Part shown: piece after piece, positions 6,997 through 15,071 of the stretch
Layout of the letters: each line of letters opens with the position of its first letter
How positions within the stretch are numbered: the first letter of the stretch is position 1
Assembly (NCBI GenBank): GCA_944373095.1
Contig: CALWAK010000007.1
Span: forward strand, 1 to 35,105
Direction: 5' to 3'
DNA length: 35,105 nucleotides
DNA from: an uncultured Bacilli bacterium
Lineage (GTDB): Bacteria > Bacillota_I > Bacilli_A > RF39 > UBA660
Notes under the pieces: generated by a model
What the model was told of the DNA's origin: nothing
The model's input: the letters and a program-made list of their open reading frames with translations, nothing else
Databases searched by the model: none
Translations under genes and position numbers: made by a program

Positions 6997-9570
6997 ATTA
7001 CTTTTTATCATTTCTTTCATTTTATTTATTTCTATTAAAGCATCTATAGGTCTTAAATTATTTACTTCTAAATTATTTAAATAATTAATAAGTTTATTAT
7101 TTTCCTCTTTAATAACATTTTCCTTTTCTTGTTTTTCCTCTTTTTCAATAGCATCAAAATCAAAACAAACTTGTTTAGATGGATTATTTATCGTATCATT
7201 TTTTTCATAAATATTTAGTATTTCCATAGCTCTTTTTAATAATTCTTCAGGCATATTAGCTAGTCTTGCTACGTGAATACCATAACTTTTATCAATCGGA
7301 CCATTAACTACTTTATGTAAAAATGTTACATTTCCATTTTCTTCATGAGCATCAACATGAACATTTTTAATACTTGAAAAATCCATACTAAGACTTGTTA
7401 ATTCATGATAATGAGTTGAAAATAAAGTTTTACATTTAATATGTTTATTAATATATTCAAGTATTGCTTGAGCTAAACTCATACCATCATAAGTTGCAGT
7501 ACCTCTTCCTAACTCATCAAATAAAATTAATGACTTATCAGTAGCATTTAAAATTGCATTACATGCTTCACGCATCTCGACCATAAAAGTTGATTCACCT
7601 GATACTAAATCATCAGAAGCTCCAATTCTTGTAAAGATTTTATCAACAATAGGTAATGTAGCACTAGTAGCTGGAACAAAAGAACCCATTTGAGCCATAA
7701 TTACAATTATAGCTAGTTGACGCATATAAGTAGATTTACCACTCATATTAGGTCCAGTAATAAGTAAAGTACTAATATCTTTATTCATTATACAATCATT
7801 TGCTACATAACCACCATTACTAACTGCTTCTACAACTGGATGTCTTCCCTTAATAATTCTAATTTCGTTTTTAGTTGATAATACCGGTCTTACTAAGTTA
7901 TACTCTTCAGCACAAACAGCTAAAGATATTAAAGCATCTAATTCACTAATAACTTCACTAGCTCTTTTTAAACTAAAAATATATTTTTTAACTTCTTCTT
8001 TTATTTCAATAAATAATTTATATTCTAAATCAATAATCTTTTCTTCAGCATTTAATATAAGTGCTTCTTTTTCCTTTAGTTCAGGTGATATAAAACGTTC
8101 ACAATTTGTTAGTGTTTGTCTTCTTTCCCACCCAAAATTTTCTTGAACTAATTTAGATTGCCCCTTAGAAACTTCAATATAATATCCAAATACTTTATTA
8201 AAACCAACTTTTAAATTTTTAATACCAGTTTCTTCTTTAATCTTTTCTTCAAAAGAAGCAATAAAATCTTTTCCACCACTACGAATACTCTTTAACTCAT
8301 CCAACTCTTTATTATAGCCCTCTTTAATTAAATATCCTTCTTTTAAAGTAACAGGTGGTTGTTCATAAATAGCCTTTTCTAGTAAATCATATACTTCATG
8401 ATTATCATCTAATTCATAATCAAAACCTAATATTTTAATTCTACTTTTAATATCAGGAAATAACTTTACACTACCTTTTAATTGTAATAAATCTCTAGCA
8501 TTTAAATTACCTGAATTAATTTTTCCACATAATCTTTCTATATCATAAACTTCGTATAAAAAACTTCTTAATTCATCTTTAATAATAAACTCAGTATTAA
8601 TTTTTTCTATTTTATCATATCTACTATTTAAAACACTAATATCTTTTAATGGATTACTTAACCAACTTTTTAATTTTCTTGAACCCATTGATGTTTTACA
8701 TTTATCTAATAACCATATTAACGAATAAGTTCTATCTTTTAATCTTAAAGTTTCAAAAAGTTCTAAATTTCTAATTGTATGAACATCCATGCTTAAATAT
8801 TTATTTTTATCTACTATTTTAACATTTTCAACATGAGTTAAATCTTTCATATTAGTAACTGTTAAATAATATAATAAATGTTTAATCCCTAATATATACC
8901 TTTTATCTTCAATATCTTTATATAAGTATTCATATTCATTATCTAAATAAGATGCATTATAACTTATTTCTATATTATAATTATTTTTTAAAACATTAAT
9001 TAATGATGAACTACTATTATCAACTAAAACAACTTCTTTTAATCCTAAATTTAATATTTCATTTAATAAAATTTGTTCATTACGAATTACTTCTAAAGAA
9101 AATAACTCTCCAGTTGATATATCAGCATAAGTTAAAATATAAGAATTACCATAATCTAAAATACTACCAATAAAATTATTATCATTAGGTTTTAACATTT
9201 CATAATCAGTTAAAGTACCCTTAGTAATTACTTGAACAACTCCTCTTTTTACCATATTTTTAGTAGTTTTAGGATTTTCTAATTGCTCACATATTGCAAC
9301 TTTATAACCTTTTTCAATTAATTTTTCAATATATGGTCGTACAGAATGAAAAGGAACTCCACACATCGGAATTCTTTCTTCTAAACCAGCATTTTTGCCA
9401 GTTAAAGTTAATTCTAAAACTCTTGATGCAGTCTCTCCGTCTTCAAAAAACAATTCATAAAAATCACCTATTCGATAAAATAATAATTCATTTTCATGAT
9501 TTTTTTTGATATCTAAATATTGTTGCATCATTGGACTTAATTTATTATAATCTACTTCATTTCTTTTCAT
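6982..9570 (-). CDS. mutS: DNA mismatch repair protein MutS
   Basis: An 862-residue MutS with all domains. The mismatch-recognition F-x-E motif is present in GDFYELF (F37, E39). Walker A GPNMSGKS is at 606-613, Walker B LILFDELGRGT at 681-691 and STHYHELT at 718-725. The C-terminal tail (about 795-862) is charged and probably the dimerisation and beta-clamp region. MutS finds mismatches after replication. No mutL is beside it here. The start is taken as the ATG at 9570, not the in-frame GTG at 9579, because that GTG is part of the ribosome site GTGAT (9575-9579). It is transcribed alone, with its own promoter and terminator. Confidence 0.96.
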   Translation of the reverse strand: MKRNEVDYNKLSPMMQQYLDIKKNHENELLFYRIGDFYELFFEDGETASRVLELTLTGKNAGLEERIPMCGVPFHSVRPYIEKLIEKGYKVAICEQLENPKTTKNMVKRGVVQVITKGTLTDYEMLKPNDNNFIGSILDYGNSYILTYADISTGELFSLEVIRNEQILLNEILNLGLKEVVLVDNSSSSLINVLKNNYNIEISYNASYLDNEYEYLYKDIEDKRYILGIKHLLYYLTVTNMKDLTHVENVKIVDKNKYLSMDVHTIRNLELFETLRLKDRTYSLIWLLDKCKTSMGSRKLKSWLSNPLKDISVLNSRYDKIEKINTEFIIKDELRSFLYEVYDIERLCGKINSGNLNARDLLQLKGSVKLFPDIKSRIKILGFDYELDDNHEVYDLLEKAIYEQPPVTLKEGYLIKEGYNKELDELKSIRSGGKDFIASFEEKIKEETGIKNLKVGFNKVFGYYIEVSKGQSKLVQENFGWERRQTLTNCERFISPELKEKEALILNAEEKIIDLEYKLFIEIKEEVKKYIFSLKRASEVISELDALISLAVCAEEYNLVRPVLSTKNEIRIIKGRHPVVEAVSNGGYVANDCIMNKDISTLLITGPNMSGKSTYMRQLAIIVIMAQMGSFVPATSATLPIVDKIFTRIGASDDLVSGESTFMVEMREACNAILNATDKSLILFDELGRGTATYDGMSLAQAILEYINKHIKCKTLFSTHYHELTSLSMDFSSIKNVHVDAHEENGNVTFLHKVVNGPIDKSYGIHVARLANMPEELLKRAMEILNIYEKNDTINNPSKQVCFDFDAIEKEEKQEKENVIKEENNKLINYLNNLEVNNLRPIDALIEINKMKEMIKSNKNSD

Positions 9571-9586
9571 ACAAATCACAAAAATG

Positions 9587-9603
9587 ATTATAACATAAAA
9601 AAA
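9587..9603 (-). promoter_or_regulatory. mutS promoter, T-tract plus extended -10
   Basis: The minus strand reads TTTTTTTATGTTATAAT, with TG-T-TATAAT as extended -10 (TATAAT at 9587-9592). Only 16 bases separate the -10 box from the ATG, so the leader is very short. The same arrangement occurs at 26404-26420. Confidence 0.65.
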
Positions 9604-9645
9604 TAAATAATTAACAATTAAATGTAAATATATATTTATTTAAGA

Positions 9646-9674
9646 TTTACTTATTGTTAATCATATATTATATT
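9646..9674 (+). promoter_or_regulatory. Promoter of the small sorted surface protein
   Basis: TTTACT (9646-9651), 17 bases, TATATT (9669-9674). SD AAGGAG follows at 9681-9686. The -35 box is weak, so confidence is moderate. Confidence 0.4.
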
Positions 9675-9693
9675 AATAATAAGGAGATATAGT

Positions 9694-10128
9694 ATGAAGA
9701 AAATTTTATATGTTGTTTTAGCCATTGTATTTATCTTACCTGTATTTGTTAAAGCTGATAGTTTAGTTGATAAAATCAATATCGAGGGAATTGGAGATTT
9801 AGACTTAACTAAAAAAACATGGAATCTAAATCTTTCATCTACTTTAGATTATACAGTTATTACTGTTAAAGCAAGCGATGGTATTACAGTTGAAGGTGGT
9901 GGAAAATTAGACATTGTAGAAGGAAATAATACATTTGTTATTACTGCTACTGATGGTAAAATAACTGAAGAATACACTATTAACATAAACGTTACAAGGC
10001 CAAGTGAAAATAATACTGAAAATCCAGAAACTGGCGCTTTCATACCAACAAGTATAATCATTCTTGCAGGTGTATCTTTAATAGGTGTTATCTTACTAAA
10101 TAATAAAAAGAAGTTTTATAGCATCTAA
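9694..10128 (+). CDS. Small secreted protein with cadherin-like beta-sandwich and NPETG sorting signal
   Basis: A 144-residue protein with three visible parts. Residues 1-21 are a signal peptide ending VKA before DS. Residues about 28-101 match the cadherin-like beta-sandwich repeat (PF12733 type) in form: VITVKASDG, VEGGGKLDIVEGNNTFVITATDG, EEYTININV. The C-terminus is a sortase signal: NPETG (110-114), a hydrophobic stretch (about 117-136) and the basic tail NNKKKFYSI. The motif is NPETG and not LPXTG, pointing to a non-class-A sortase; no sortase gene is in the window. Likely wall-attached, with an adhesive or structural role that cannot be specified. SD AAGGAG precedes the ATG. Confidence 0.75.
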   Translation: MKKILYVVLAIVFILPVFVKADSLVDKINIEGIGDLDLTKKTWNLNLSSTLDYTVITVKASDGITVEGGGKLDIVEGNNTFVITATDGKITEEYTININVTRPSENNTENPETGAFIPTSIIILAGVSLIGVILLNNKKKFYSI

Positions 10129-10155
10129 AAAAATCGATTTTAAATCGATTTTTTT
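10127..10155. terminator. Bidirectional terminator between convergent genes
   Basis: Perfect eleven-base arms AAAAAAATCGA (10127-10137) and TCGATTTTTTT (10145-10155) with a seven-base loop. A and T runs on the outer sides let it work for both the sorted protein gene (+) and the repeat protein gene (-). It overlaps both stop codons. Confidence 0.85.
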
Positions 10156-11395
10156 ATTTTAGAGTTAAAGTCATTTTAGTACCAGGAGTTAATTTATCAA
10201 GATCAATGTTAGAAAATCCAATAGCAATTTTTTGTAAATCAGTGATATTTAATGGATTTTCTAATAGGCTATAATAATTTAATAAATCTTGATAACTTTG
10301 ATTAGTAATTAATCCACTAGTAACTAAATTATATATTTTATCTGTACTAATTATTTTATAGTTTTCAGAAAACTCATTTGTTCCTTTAACTATTCCATCA
10401 CTAGTAATTAATATCGATGGATTTTTTTCACTATATATTATTACTTTTTTCGTACCTTCATTATCATAATAAATACCATAATTTAAATCAGATAAATAAC
10501 TTCCTGTATTTTTACTACTAGTAGTAACATTATTATTATCATTGTTAGATGTAGCATTACTTAATAAATAATTATTTAATGGAATGTAAGTTTTTGATAG
10601 TATTTGATTATTTATATTATCTTTTATACTTTCTAAATCAGTTTCTCTTAATCCTCCTAGTTTATTAACTGTTTTTAAATCATCACTACTTATATTTTCA
10701 ATTAATTTAGTTGTTAATATAAGAGTAGCATATTGTGAATCAGTTTCACTAGTACTTGCTTTGTATAATTTTTTATATTGACTATAAATAGATGTACTTT
10801 CTCTTGAAAAAACATCACATACCCACGTATTTAAGGAATTGTTGTAATATATACCAATAAAATAATTATTAATATCATAAACTTTGGGTATATTACTTTC
10901 ATCTTCATCTCTATCATTTAAAAGCTGATATTTTGATTCAATATCTTCCATAAATTCATTAATACAATCAATAGTAAGTTCATTATCATATTTTTTAATT
11001 CTATCTAAATCACTTTCAGACAAGCAACTAAAAAAAGCTTCTACTTCTTCAATTTTTATAGTATTTGAATTAAATAATCCATTAATATCTTCATAGTAAA
11101 CTTCAAGTTCTCCTGAATCATTTAATACATTACTATCTTTTTTTAATAAAACCGCAAGTTTTTCTTCTCCATAATAATCAGTATAAACTCCTACATATAA
11201 GTCAGATATCTTGTATTTAGGTTTACTATTAATATTAACTTTACCAGCTGTAAAAGCAATTGCACCGGTTAATAATAATGCTTGCATACTAATTTTTTTA
11301 TTTTTAATAAAATTTCTTACTTTTTTTAAATTTTCCCCTAATTTTTCCTTATCTAATTCATTTAATTTTAATAAACTAAATTTTGGATAATTCAT
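10154..11395 (-). CDS. Unrecognised membrane-anchored protein with three internal repeats
   Basis: A 413-residue protein of no family I recognise. Residues 1-34 are charged and cytoplasmic, 35-51 form one TM helix, and the rest should lie outside. The outer part holds three diverged copies of one module. Their starts read YKISDLYVGVYTDYYGEEKLAVLL (61-84), YDINNYFIGIYYNNSLNTWVCDVF (173-196) and YLSDLNYGIYYDNEGTKKVIIYS (300-322). Each is followed by a helical part containing a DLxxI- or DL-rich segment. A low-complexity Asn/Ser/Thr linker (about 280-297) separates copies 2 and 3. SD GGAG is partly inside an inverted repeat. It has no operon partner. Confidence 0.7.
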   Translation of the reverse strand: MNYPKFSLLKLNELDKEKLGENLKKVRNFIKNKKISMQALLLTGAIAFTAGKVNINSKPKYKISDLYVGVYTDYYGEEKLAVLLKKDSNVLNDSGELEVYYEDINGLFNSNTIKIEEVEAFFSCLSESDLDRIKKYDNELTIDCINEFMEDIESKYQLLNDRDEDESNIPKVYDINNYFIGIYYNNSLNTWVCDVFSRESTSIYSQYKKLYKASTSETDSQYATLILTTKLIENISSDDLKTVNKLGGLRETDLESIKDNINNQILSKTYIPLNNYLLSNATSNNDNNNVTTSSKNTGSYLSDLNYGIYYDNEGTKKVIIYSEKNPSILITSDGIVKGTNEFSENYKIISTDKIYNLVTSGLITNQSYQDLLNYYSLLENPLNITDLQKIAIGFSNIDLDKLTPGTKMTLTLK

Positions 11396-11410
11396 ATATT
11401 TTTAATCTCC

Positions 11411-11438
11411 TTACATATATTCTTATTAATATATGTAA
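11411..11438. promoter_or_regulatory. Perfect inverted repeat upstream of the repeat protein gene
   Basis: TTACATATAT (11411-11420) and ATATATGTAA (11429-11438) are perfect ten-base arms, eight bases apart. On the minus strand the downstream arm ends in TGTAA and runs into the SD (AAGGAG). It could be an operator or an mRNA hairpin that covers the ribosome site. Confidence 0.5.
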
Positions 11439-11517
11439 ACGTATGGTAACATAAACAAAAAAAATTTGCAACTTAAGACTTTGCCATATTTTATAATATT
11501 ATGTTATTTAAAAGCAC

Positions 11518-11546
11518 TTGAAAAAGGCTTAATTATTTGATAAAAT
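11518..11546 (+). promoter_or_regulatory. rpsT promoter
   Basis: TTGAAA (11518-11523), 17 bases, TAAAAT (11541-11546), with TG before the -10 (TGATAAAAT). SD GGAGG-like sequence at 11561-11569 precedes the ATG. Confidence 0.85.
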
Positions 11547-11574
11547 CATAAGCGTATCTAAGGAAGGAGTAATT

Positions 11575-11838
11575 ATGGCTAATATAAAAAGTTCTAAAAA
11601 AGCAATTAAACAAATAGCTAAAACAACTCTTAATAACCACGAATTAAAAGCGAGAGTTAAAAATTCAATTAAAAATGCAGAAAAAGCTATTGCTGCTAAT
11701 GATAAAGAAAATGCTACTAAACTTGTAAATATTGTACAAAAAAATGTTGATAAAGCTGTAGCAAAGGGTTTAATCAAAAAGAATAATGCTGCTAGACATA
11801 AATCAAGATTAAATAGTAAGCTTAAAGAAATGAACTAA
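11575..11838 (+). CDS. rpsT: Small ribosomal subunit protein bS20
   Basis: An 87-residue S20 with the usual start MANIKSSKKAIKQ and the conserved stretch NAARHKSRLNSKL near the end; residues between are lysine/alanine-rich helices. S20 binds 16S rRNA early in 30S assembly. The gene is monocistronic: strong promoter and SD GGAAGGAG upstream, hairpin terminator on its stop codon. S20 genes are often autoregulated through their leader, but nothing diagnostic is visible here. Confidence 0.96.
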   Translation: MANIKSSKKAIKQIAKTTLNNHELKARVKNSIKNAEKAIAANDKENATKLVNIVQKNVDKAVAKGLIKKNNAARHKSRLNSKLKEMN

Positions 11839-11862
11839 GACTAGTCTAGTTTATTTTTTTTT
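11833..11862 (+). terminator. rpsT terminator overlapping the stop codon
   Basis: AACTA-A-GAC / GTC-TAGTT hairpin with a one-base bulge (11833-11851), then nine T (11854-11862). The stem begins in the last sense codon. Confidence 0.7.
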
Positions 11863-11870
11863 GCTATAAT
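11862..11870 (+). promoter_or_regulatory. Promoter of the transglutaminase-like gene (extended -10)
   Basis: TGC-TATAAT (11862-11870) directly follows the T-tract of the rpsT terminator. Transcription would begin near 11877, right at the SD AGGTGA (11876-11881), leaving a leader of roughly ten bases. Confidence 0.65.
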
Positions 11871-11886
11871 TATTTAGGTGAACTTA

Positions 11887-12807
11887 ATGAAACTTAAAGA
11901 TATTATAATAAGTATTATCTTGATTACTATAATAGTATTTGAAGTTACTAATTTAAATATTATTACTAATTATTGTAAAAAACTAATTAATAGTAGACCT
12001 GATGTAATAATAGTACCTAAAAACGAATATTATAAAAGTTATGATTTTATGTATATAAAAAATACAGAGAATTTTGTCCCATATAGCTATAACGACTTAT
12101 TAAATATTTTTTATAGTGTAATAAATAATGGTTGGGAAGAATTTACTTTTTATTGTCCAACTGAGTACTATGAATGTATTAATGATGTAAAAGACATATC
12201 AACTCAAGATGTCTTATTAACAGAAATAAATAACTATGTAAATCCTTTTAATTCTTTTAGTACAATTCAAACTGTTTATGATGAAAATGGAGAGATAACA
12301 ATTAGTTTAGATAGAACTTATACAGAAGAAGAAAAAAATATGATTAATGCTAAGTTAGATAATGTTATAAAAGAAAATATCAATGATTCTATGACAGTAG
12401 AAGAAAAACTAAAAGTATTACATGATTTTATTATAAATCATACTAAATATGATATAGAAAAAAATAATACAGGTAGTAGCAAATATCATAGCAACACAGC
12501 CTATGGAGCGTTAATTGAAGGGTATGCTACTTGTAATGGTTATGCAGATTTATATGCACTTATTTTAGATAGATTAAATATAAAAAATTATCGAATTGCT
12601 AGTAATACTCATATTTGGAATGCAGTAAATATTAATGATGAATGGTTACATGTTGACTTAACTTGGGATGATCCTATTAGTGATGATGGAAAAGATTATC
12701 TATATCATACCTATTTTCTAGTAGATAATGAAGCTTTAAAGAAAGAAGATGGGGATTTAGTTGACCATTTATTTGATTCATCTATATACCTTGAATTTAA
12801 AAATTAA
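11887..12807 (+). CDS. Exported transglutaminase-like cysteine protease/transferase
   Basis: A 306-residue protein from the ATG at 11887. The in-frame GTG at 11878 was rejected because it is part of the SD AGGTGA. One N-terminal TM or uncleaved signal helix (about 5-22) places the rest outside. The transglutaminase-like triad is visible: C216 in EGYATCNGYADLY, H242 in NTHIWNAV and D257 in HVDLTWDDP. The preceding LHDFIINHTKYD is the typical first part of this core. The N-terminal half (about 35-165) is an unrecognised domain, with STIQTVYDENGEITISLDRTYTEEEK as the linker strand. Such proteins cleave or cross-link wall or surface proteins; the target is unknown. Confidence 0.82.
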   Translation: MKLKDIIISIILITIIVFEVTNLNIITNYCKKLINSRPDVIIVPKNEYYKSYDFMYIKNTENFVPYSYNDLLNIFYSVINNGWEEFTFYCPTEYYECINDVKDISTQDVLLTEINNYVNPFNSFSTIQTVYDENGEITISLDRTYTEEEKNMINAKLDNVIKENINDSMTVEEKLKVLHDFIINHTKYDIEKNNTGSSKYHSNTAYGALIEGYATCNGYADLYALILDRLNIKNYRIASNTHIWNAVNINDEWLHVDLTWDDPISDDGKDYLYHTYFLVDNEALKKEDGDLVDHLFDSSIYLEFKN

Positions 12808-12812
12808 AAAAA

Positions 12813-12834
12813 GTTACAACATTTAAATTGTAAC
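12813..12834 (-). terminator. Terminator of the ackA-nrnA transcript
   Basis: GTTACAA (12813-12819) and TTGTAAC (12828-12834) form a seven-pair stem. On the minus strand it is followed by seven T (12806-12812). Confidence 0.7.
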
Positions 12835-12839
12835 CTTTA

Positions 12840-12862
12840 AACTAACGTTAAGTTAGTTTTTA
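12840..12862 (+). terminator. Terminator of the transglutaminase-like gene
   Basis: AACTAAC (12840-12846) and GTTAGTT (12852-12858) with a GTTAA loop, followed by a T-rich tract. It sits beside the opposite-strand terminator and overlaps the stop codon of the convergent nrnA-like gene. Confidence 0.75.
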
Positions 12863-13806
12863 TTTTTACATACATCGTCTAAATCATTAATTAATTTATC
12901 AATATCTTCTTTATCAGAAGTCCTAATTCCACTTGCAAATTGGTGACCACCACCATTATATTTAGCAGCTACTTTATTTATAATTGGTCCCCTACTTCTA
13001 ATATTAATTTTATAAACATTATTTTTTTCATCTTCTGTTATAAAAACCCATACTTTAATTCCTTTTATAAAATTAAAGTTATTAACCATATTACTAGCTG
13101 TTGAAGTATCAACATTAAATTTTTTTACATCCTCAGCAGTAATTTTCATATAACCTAAACCATTTTCAGTAACTACCATATTCATAGCAATAAAGCCTTG
13201 AAATCTTATTTCATCTAATGGTCTTTCGTATAATTTATTATACGATTTAGAAAAATCAAGATTAGTATTTTTAATAAGTTTATTTACAATATCAAAAGTT
13301 TTTGAAGATGTATAAGGTAATAAAAATCTATCACTATCAGAAACAATTCCTAAAAATAGATTTTCAGCAACTTCTTTTGTCATAACTAATCTAGTGTTTA
13401 GTATAACTTCTGCTGCTAACTGAGCTGCTGAACAACTATTAGTATCAACCATTTCAATTTTACCCATAGCATCTTCATAAGGGTGATGATCAATTTTTAT
13501 TACTTCTTTATACAAACTAAAAGTTACGCCATCTATACGAGATATATTTGGAACATCAACTACTATTAAAAGAGGATTAACTAATTCATCTTCTTTAATT
13601 TTATCTAATTTCCCAAAAGTATTAAAACGACTGACACTAGCTCCAACTGCATAAACTTTTTTCTTTGGAAATGTTGCTTTTATTGAATCACGTAATGCAA
13701 TTTCAGTAGTAACAGCATCAGGATCAGGCCCCAAATGACGAGCAATAACAATTGTATCATACTCTTTTATCTTTTTATAAATTTTTCTAATCACTGATTT
13801 TTGCAT
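12853..13806 (-). CDS. DHH/DHHA1 phosphoesterase, NrnA/MgpA-like
   Basis: A 317-residue two-domain DHH phosphoesterase. Motifs in order: HLGPDPDA (24-31), where most NrnA proteins read H-x-x-PDGDA; VVDVPN with D84; IDHHPYED (D106-H107-H108); and the DHHA1 signature SRGPIINKVAAKYNGGGHQFASG near the C-terminus. These metal-binding residues suggest an active enzyme that removes nucleotides from nano-RNA and/or 3'-phosphate from pAp. A c-di-AMP or pApA phosphodiesterase of the same family is possible. It follows ackA by 15 bases on the same transcript, with SD AAGG before the ATG. Confidence 0.85.
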   Translation of the reverse strand: MQKSVIRKIYKKIKEYDTIVIARHLGPDPDAVTTEIALRDSIKATFPKKKVYAVGASVSRFNTFGKLDKIKEDELVNPLLIVVDVPNISRIDGVTFSLYKEVIKIDHHPYEDAMGKIEMVDTNSCSAAQLAAEVILNTRLVMTKEVAENLFLGIVSDSDRFLLPYTSSKTFDIVNKLIKNTNLDFSKSYNKLYERPLDEIRFQGFIAMNMVVTENGLGYMKITAEDVKKFNVDTSTASNMVNNFNFIKGIKVWVFITEDEKNNVYKINIRSRGPIINKVAAKYNGGGHQFASGIRTSDKEDIDKLINDLDDVCKNKN

Positions 13807-13821
13807 CTATCTAACCTTTTT

Positions 13822-15012
13822 CTATTTATTTATAATTAAATTATAAGTATCTCTAGCAATCATTAACTCTTCATCTGTTGGAATTACATAAACTAAAACG
13901 CTTGAATCACTTGAAGATATTAATCCCTCTTTACCAAAACGCATTTCTTCATTTAGCGCTCTATTAATTTTAATTCCTAATGCTGCTAATCTATCAATAA
14001 TCATACGTCTTACGTGTGGAGAATTCTCACCAACTCCAGCAGTAAAGCAAAGACAATCACAACCACCTAGTTCAACATAGTATTTTGCAATATAATCAAC
14101 TACTGAATCTACAAACAAATGATGAGCCATTATAGCGCGATGATCACGTTCACTAATTTTTGCTTCGATATCTCTAAAATCACTTGAAATACCACTTAAT
14201 CCATACATTCCACTTTTCTTATTTAAGATATTATCAATTTCATCTAAAGACATTCCAGTTTGTTTCATCATATAAGGAATAATTGAATAATCTATGTCAC
14301 CAGAACGAGACCCCATTACTATTCCAGCATTTGGAGTAAATCCCATTGATGTATCAATACATTTACCATCACGAACAGCAGAAATTGACCCACCACTTCC
14401 TAAATGGCATACAATAATATTGCAATATTTGCGTCCTAAAATTTCCGCAGCGCGACTTGAAACATATTTGTGACTCATTCCGTGAAAGCCATATTTTCTA
14501 ATACCATATTTTGTATACCACTCATAAGGTACTGCGTATAAATAATTATCTTCATCCATAGTTTGATGAAATGCAGTATCAAAACATCCTACTTGTACTG
14601 CTTTTGGAATAGCTTTTTTAAAAGTTTCTACACCTAATAAATTAGCAGGATTATGAAGTGGTGCTAGTGGTATTAACTCTTTAACACTCTTTATTACATC
14701 TTTATCAATTATAACTGATTTATTATATCTATCCCCACCATGAACTAAACGATGTCCTACTCCTTTTATCTCATCTAAATTATCTATTACTTTATAATTT
14801 ATTAATTCTTGAATAAGTATATCAACACATACAGCATGATTTTTTAAATCTGCTTCCTTTTTTATTTTTTCTCCATTAATTTTAACTGTATATATTCCAT
14901 TATCAATTCCAATTCTTTCAAAAACCCCAGAAATTAATACTTTTTCTTCAGGCATTTCGTATAGTTGAAATTTTAAAGAACTACTTCCAGCATTTACTGA
15001 TAATATTTTCAT
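13822..15012 (-). CDS. ackA: Acetate kinase
   Basis: A 396-residue acetate kinase: N-terminal MKILSVNAGSSSLKF, then GVGHRLVHGGD, NPANLLGVETF, FDTAFHQTM, RKYGFHGMSHKYVS, HLGSGGSISAVRDGKCIDTSMGFTP and FTAGVGENSPHVR, all family signatures. It makes ATP and acetate from acetyl phosphate; no pta is adjacent. The start is the ATG at 15012, not the in-frame GTG at 15021, because SD GAGGTG (partly formed by that GTG) is then correctly spaced. It has its own promoter, fused to the obg terminator, and leads a two-gene transcript with the nrnA-like gene. Confidence 0.97.
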   Translation of the reverse strand: MKILSVNAGSSSLKFQLYEMPEEKVLISGVFERIGIDNGIYTVKINGEKIKKEADLKNHAVCVDILIQELINYKVIDNLDEIKGVGHRLVHGGDRYNKSVIIDKDVIKSVKELIPLAPLHNPANLLGVETFKKAIPKAVQVGCFDTAFHQTMDEDNYLYAVPYEWYTKYGIRKYGFHGMSHKYVSSRAAEILGRKYCNIIVCHLGSGGSISAVRDGKCIDTSMGFTPNAGIVMGSRSGDIDYSIIPYMMKQTGMSLDEIDNILNKKSGMYGLSGISSDFRDIEAKISERDHRAIMAHHLFVDSVVDYIAKYYVELGGCDCLCFTAGVGENSPHVRRMIIDRLAALGIKINRALNEEMRFGKEGLISSSDSSVLVYVIPTDEELMIARDTYNLIINK

Positions 15013-15031
15013 CCTTTTCACCTCTAAATGT

Positions 15032-15038
15032 ATTATAC
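15032..15038 (-). promoter_or_regulatory. ackA promoter
   Basis: TATAAT on the minus strand (15032-15037) with G directly upstream (TTTGTATAAT), immediately after the eight-T tract of the obg terminator. Confidence 0.6.
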
Positions 15039-15071
15039 AAAAAAAAGAATAGAATATCTATCCTTTATTCT
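15039..15071 (-). terminator. obg terminator
   Basis: On the minus strand AGAATA / TATTCT (15066-15071 with 15046-15051) encloses a second short stem, GGAT-AGAT-ATTC, followed by eight T (15039-15046). It overlaps the obg stop codon. Confidence 0.7.

Noticed and set aside
9294-9509. Plus-strand frame opposite mutS
   Set aside because: Lies wholly over conserved mutS codons, with no ribosome site or family features.
9577-9579. GTG start for mutS
   Set aside because: This GTG belongs to the ribosome site GTGAT. The ATG nine bases downstream fits better; the same reasoning holds for 26429, 11878 and 15021.
9849-10061. Minus-strand frame opposite the sorted protein gene
   Set aside because: Shadow of a gene with clear signal peptide and sorting signal.
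11529-11777. Minus-strand frame opposite rpsT
   Set aside because: Antisense of a well-supported ribosomal protein gene.
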